The notes under the pieces were generated by a model that ran no database searches, had not been told where the DNA came from, and was given only the letters and a program-made list of their open reading frames with translations. Shown one piece after another: positions 59,741-64,000 of a DNA stretch of 64,000 nt. The stretch comes from Labia minor (lineage: Eukaryota; Arthropoda; Insecta; Dermaptera; Spongiphoridae): NCBI GenBank assembly GCA_963082975.1, contig OY720350.1, forward strand, positions 43,540,734-43,604,733, read 5' to 3'. Numbering within the stretch: the first letter of the stretch is position 1; the number at the start of each line of letters is the position of its first letter. The position numbers were made by a program, and so were the translations under genes.

Positions 59741-60288
59741 TGGCGAGGAAAAATTAATGGAGGTTTGAAATTAATAGTGATAAGAAAAAATATTTAGTGA
59801 TAAAGAGGAACAGTATTAATTAATATAGAAAATATAAAATTTGAATATGTAGAAAAATTGAATGTAATCACGAAGGATAATAATATTTGAGAAGAATTTA
59901 AATGGAGGTATCAATCGGGAAACGCCTGTTATCATGCAGTAAAGACCATGGACGCATAGGAAGGGACGTAAGAGAGATGGGACAAGGGCTCAGGATAGGG
60001 ACATTTGGAGAAATGTAGCCAAGAACTTTCGAGTATCTTTGAGTTATATAAATAGATAGATATAACATTTACAATAATAATATATATAATTAATTTACTG
60101 ATTAAATTAAAATATATTTTAAATAAGAACACAAAAAGAAATGAATGTTTTATGTAATATACTGATTGAAACAAAATGGATGAAAACCTTTTACTACTTT
60201 TAACCAAATACGATGTACCACTCGGGGGTACAGGGGGCGGAGCCCCCGTCCAGCTGTGAAGAGCGCCGAAGGCGCTCGGACCAGCTGG
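59741..60288 (+). mobile_element. Helitron 3' part with LINE fragment
   Basis: Ends with GAGCGCC-GAA-GGCGCTC (60261-60277), then CCAG and CTGG|T, a CTRR Helitron end. The upstream sequence matches 11078-12219: first LINE RT sequence (59741-60062, internally deleted), then ~170 bp of shared Helitron tail with GGGGGTACAGGGGGCGG. No NUMT is present. The 5' end was not found. Confidence 0.8.
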
Positions 60289-61051
60289 TTAATATTATTA
60301 TAATAATTAAAACTAACATATCTTTCATATATCTAAGAACATATATAAATATATTATTGATTTAACCTTTCTATATTTTAGTATTTGACTATATAATTAA
60401 TAATATATAATTTTTCCCCTATTTTAGCACTTTATTACAAACATATTATATATTTTAATTTTTTTATTCGTTGATCAAAAATAATATATATATAAAATAT
60501 ATTTATTTTTATTTATTACATAATAAATAGATAATTATTATATTATTATATTATTATATAAGATAAATAAATAAAAATAAATTCAATTGGAATAAAACAA
60601 TTGTGTCAAGATCCAACGTTTAAATTCATTCTTGTTCGATCAATCAAATTGAAAGAGAACAACCAACTTGTTATTTTCAATTAAAATATATATATATAAT
60701 AGAAGTAAATGTAAATAATAGAATTAAAATAAAAAAATCAAATATTTATTTATTACATATTAAATAGATAATCATATTATTATATAAGATAAATAAATAA
60801 AAATAAATTCAATTGAAATAAAACGATTGCACAACTTTTTTAAAACGCATACATTTTTTGCTTGTCACGTGATTTCAATTAAATAGGTGCATAATAGCGG
60901 TGTTTCATAGCCAATGTAAGGTGTTTTTCTCTTTCTAATAGTGTGAAAATGTAATTTTTGACCAAAAGTGGAGGTTTGCAATTTAAATCGGCGATATATG
61001 ACTTCTTTAATTATCTTCTAAAATTTTAAAATTATTTGCCCATATCCATAG
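60289..61051. other. AT-rich DNA with a ~90-bp direct repeat
   Basis: A stretch at about 60509-60602 (TTATTACATAATAAATAGAT through AATTCAATTGGAATAAAAC) recurs at about 60751-60832 with small gaps. Not coding. Confidence 0.55.
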
Positions 61052-61117
61052 TCGACCGCAGACTATATTTTATTGAAAAAGTAACCCCTAAAAGCTAAAA
61101 GTTTGGCCACACCTGAT
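61052..61117. mobile_element. hAT-like terminus
   Basis: Ends as the complement of CAGGTGTGGCCAAACTTTTA and contains GTCGACCGCAGAC, a pairing also seen in the hAT-like end at 56642 (GGTGGCCAACACGTCGACCG). The other terminus was not found. Confidence 0.5.
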
Positions 61118-61193
61118 ATATAATTATTATTATTTGGGGATAGTTCATAAGGATCACGCAGAGCTTTAAAGAGGAATTATTAAATATTGAATT

Positions 61194-61254
61194 TCCCTAG
61201 GCCCGAAATCTTAATCTTAAGTGTGGTAGACGGTCGTGCTAACCACTAATCGAT
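61194..61254 (-). repeat. tRNA-derived SINE-like fragment
   Basis: Minus strand reads TTAGTGGTTAGCACGACCGT, an excellent box A of SINE heads, with a decayed box B near 61200. Confidence 0.55.
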
Positions 61255-62729
61255 CAATAATAAATATTATATAATCCTACTAAAAATTATAATTTATAAA
61301 CTTTATGATTTGGATCAGAATTCTATGAGCACATTTGGGAATTTGATTGGGAGAATATCCTTAAAAAATTGAACAGCATTCACTTTTTTATTGGGGGGAC
61401 CATGAAATTAATGTCTTCCATATTGTATGAATAAGACCTGAACAAATAAACGTACCTATATAATATTAAATTATTTTACTATGTATATATGTTATTTTGT
61501 TTCTTTCTTCTGTACTAAGAAATAAAGTGAATAAAATGAAAAAAAACAATAAAAGTTTAATAATATTTTTTTAATGTTTCGAATTTATAGCTCTTAATAA
61601 TAATCCTATGATTTAGTCCACATTGGGAAGAAATATCATAGTATATTATTATATTTAGCCCTTCAATACATTTTTCTAAATTATTATTAATATATCAAAT
61701 GTGATAATATTTATTTAATACCGAAATATTTAAGAATATTGAACAATTAGCCTTCACAGGCAAGTCATCTTTTTAAAGAGTTCCTTTTAATTAATTAATC
61801 CATTAGGAGTGTTGTAAATTGCTGAATAAGAAGGGAGTAGAAGTTTAATTGCTGCAATACTTATAAACTTCTAAAACCCTTTGAAACGGATGCCCTTTGA
61901 CTTTCTTGTCCAATTCTATAAATTAATAATATATTATATTAAAAGCTTTCTAGTGGAATTATTTAGGATTATAAGTTTAATCAAAGAAATATTAACATTT
62001 TTCAATTTTTATTTTCAATCTAAACACTGATTATAGGTTTTGTGACGCCACATCTAATAAAATTTAAAAAGCATTTTTATTCCAATACTATTTTCCTATT
62101 AAGTGCGTATTGCCCCTTCTTCTCAAATCTATATAATAAAAAAAATAAATTTTAAAAATAATTTCAATTTAAAAAAAAAAAATTGTAAACATCTAAACAT
62201 TTAAATGAAATATAACTTTTAATATTAATTATTAATTATGAATATGTGTTTCAAATATGTACAAGAATCATGTTTTGGGATTTCAAATTGGGTTTTATGA
62301 AATGATCCCCACCTTTAAACACGTTCTTATTCATCGGCACACGCAATCCCGTCGCCACCGTCTTTTTGATGGCTATTATTATATGATATTGAATGTTAGA
62401 TATATTTTTCAAGAAATCTATATATAAAAGGGATTCGTGTATCAAGAAGAAAGGGCGGATGTTGTGGAGGTGGTTACGGCTTCAATTGTGTGGAAACCTT
62501 CTGTTTGCGGGCATTTCATCAATGTTGCAGCTTTCGTGCGAAGTATGCCAAAAAAAGGAAAAGAGATGAAGTGGCCTGGTGAATCGAAAAAAAATAAATA
62601 GAAAACAGCTTTTCATAGAAATAGGGTCAATTGATGGGAAACAAAAGGCAGGCATATCATCATAGATCTCAGAAAAATTAAATGAATTTCCAACAAAAAT
62701 ACACATTATTTCATATTGGAATATTAAAA
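61255..62729. other. AT-rich non-coding DNA with one TATA-like or Helitron-like motif
   Basis: A|TCTATATATAAAAGGGATTC at about 62418 could be another Helitron 5' end or a TATA box. The GC-richer segment 62430-62600 follows. No 3' Helitron end or exon is identifiable. Confidence 0.35.
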
Positions 62730-63339
62730 TAAGTTGACCTGTGGCCAGGTCCGAACCGACCGACGGTTTGAAGTAAATTAATTTCCAGCTACAGAAACAA
62801 TTTCAAATAATTTTAATATATCTATTAATGTAATAAAAAACAGATATGGATATAACATACATATTTTTAATTTTATTTTATTTATAATATATATGTAAGA
62901 CCAGGCTGTGACGTCATGAATGGCTGGATGACGTCATATAATTTTAAATTAAGAAAAAACTAATAAAGATGAGGATAAAACCAATACAAAGTGCATGATT
63001 CGTGGTGATATGTAAAAAATCTCCTTATGTGAAATTTGGTGCGAAAATAACCCTTCCCTTCCTATCGTCGATCGCTAATACTACCACTTCCGGTTTCCGG
63101 ATTTGCACCAAAAGTTGATCAATTCATCATACTGATGCATTAAGTAAATATTTTGGTAATATTTCATCAAATCCGTTGAGTCGTTCAAGCAGTACACATC
63201 TATACGGACGGACGGACAGACATGATGCTAAAAATACTTTTTTCTGTTAAGAAAATGCATGATTCGTGGAGATATGTAAAAATCTCCACATGTGAAATTT
63301 GGTGTGAAAACAATACCTCCCTTACTATCGTCGGTCGGT
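62730..63339 (-). mobile_element. HINE-B copy 6, full length
   Basis: Intact left TAAGTTGACCTGTGGCCAGG, ACCGACCGACGG and right CGTCGGTCGGT. Very close in sequence to 39660-40309 and 54044-54663. A short GGAC microsatellite lies near 63205-63220. Confidence 0.92.
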
Positions 63340-64000
63340 AAAAAGGAAATAAAAGAATAAATTTCGTGTCATTAATTTATTCTTTAATCAATAAAAAAAA
63401 TATAATTATATATATATTAGGACTCCCTTAACTTTCCTAAAAATAGGACTATAAATGTTTAATAGTTTGTGTGAATCAGCTCTACTCCTGATTTTTGGGA
63501 TAACAAATATCGGTAGACTTCCCTTGCTTGTCTAAATGACTTTAAGCTCAAAATAACTAATAATTTGTTCCAGGAGGATATTCTCATTTTGAAACTGTAC
63601 TGGGTAATGTTCCATTCAATGCATTTCGAACACTTACTCAACAATCTAAAGAGGCTCCTTTCAGACAAGTCATGCAATTAATTCATACATGCCAACTATG
63701 CTTTAATATTACACTGATACTTATCTTATTCACCCTTACTCGCTAATATGTTACTAACACTAAGCTAATCGTTTATAAGTAAGATGCATTATTATATGAT
63801 ATTGAATGTTCATATCGACGGTAGCAAAACTAAGAAGAGGGAAACCATTAAAAAACAGTAACATCAAAACATTATCAATTTTTAATATCTGACAGCATAA
63901 TTTTCATCTAACTTCTTCATAATTTCTGAAATTTCTAAGATGAAGGACAGAATCTTATTAAATAATTTATATAAAATAATTCATAAAAAAAAAATTATAT
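63340..64000. other. AT-rich non-coding DNA
   Basis: No gene recognised. The minus frame 63459-63677 has no recognisable domain and is probably chance. Confidence 0.35.

Noticed and set aside
62418..62440. TATATAAAAGGG as a core promoter
   Set aside because: Identical in form to the Helitron 5' ends in this window, and no exon follows.

Overview
This is an AT-rich, repeat-dominated stretch of an invertebrate nuclear genome, most likely arthropod. The organism cannot be named from the sequence. A nuclear copy of mitochondrial cox1 (11235-11464) reads without interruption only if TGA is Trp, ATA is Met and AGA is Ser, which is the invertebrate mitochondrial code. I could not recognise a host protein-coding gene, rRNA gene or functional tRNA gene. 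The window looks intergenic or intronic, with islands of more complex unique DNA between dense, nested mobile elements.

The best-preserved feature is a Ty3/gypsy-type LTR retrotransposon on the minus strand (20025-24842). Its two 298-bp LTRs read as identical. It has gag with a zinc knuckle and pol with protease, RT, RNase H and integrase. An A AAA AAC heptamer sits directly before the gag stop. The sequence after the 5' LTR does not look like a tRNA-type primer site; instead it is complementary over 12 bp to a stretch inside the LTR, which suggests Tf1-type self-priming. One in-frame TAG interrupts integrase. The element sits inside a canonical 549-bp non-autonomous Helitron (19681-25047).

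The commonest repeats are two families of about 600 bp with Helentron/HINE-like architecture. HINE-A has eight copies, at 1, 5074, 18980, 31380, 35429, 46178, 47803 and 52668. HINE-B has copies at 16369, 26629, 39660, 44800, 54044 and 62730. Each has a terminal inverted repeat at one end and its partner placed just inside a short hairpin at the other, plus an internal microsatellite.

Helitrons occur again at 37899-38791 (both ends clear), 9048-12219 and 59741-60288. All three carry a 3' fragment of the same non-LTR retrotransposon. In the 12-kb copy a cox1 NUMT has landed inside that fragment, and the 60-kb copy preserves the empty site.

Other elements are hAT elements with 8-bp target duplications (54754-55167, 49461-50285, 39578-40604, 44932-45224 and relics), an internally deleted mariner (13189-13669), a Tc1-like relic (28107), a Jockey-like LINE fragment (7205-8210), a Penelope-like fragment with inverted pseudo-LTRs (50634-51460), and tRNA-derived SINE-like pieces.

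The stretches between elements contain a GC-rich island with a YY1-type motif (57430-57640), two adjacent perfect hairpins (58085-58156), and two identical COE/EBF-type palindromes about 1.2 kb apart.
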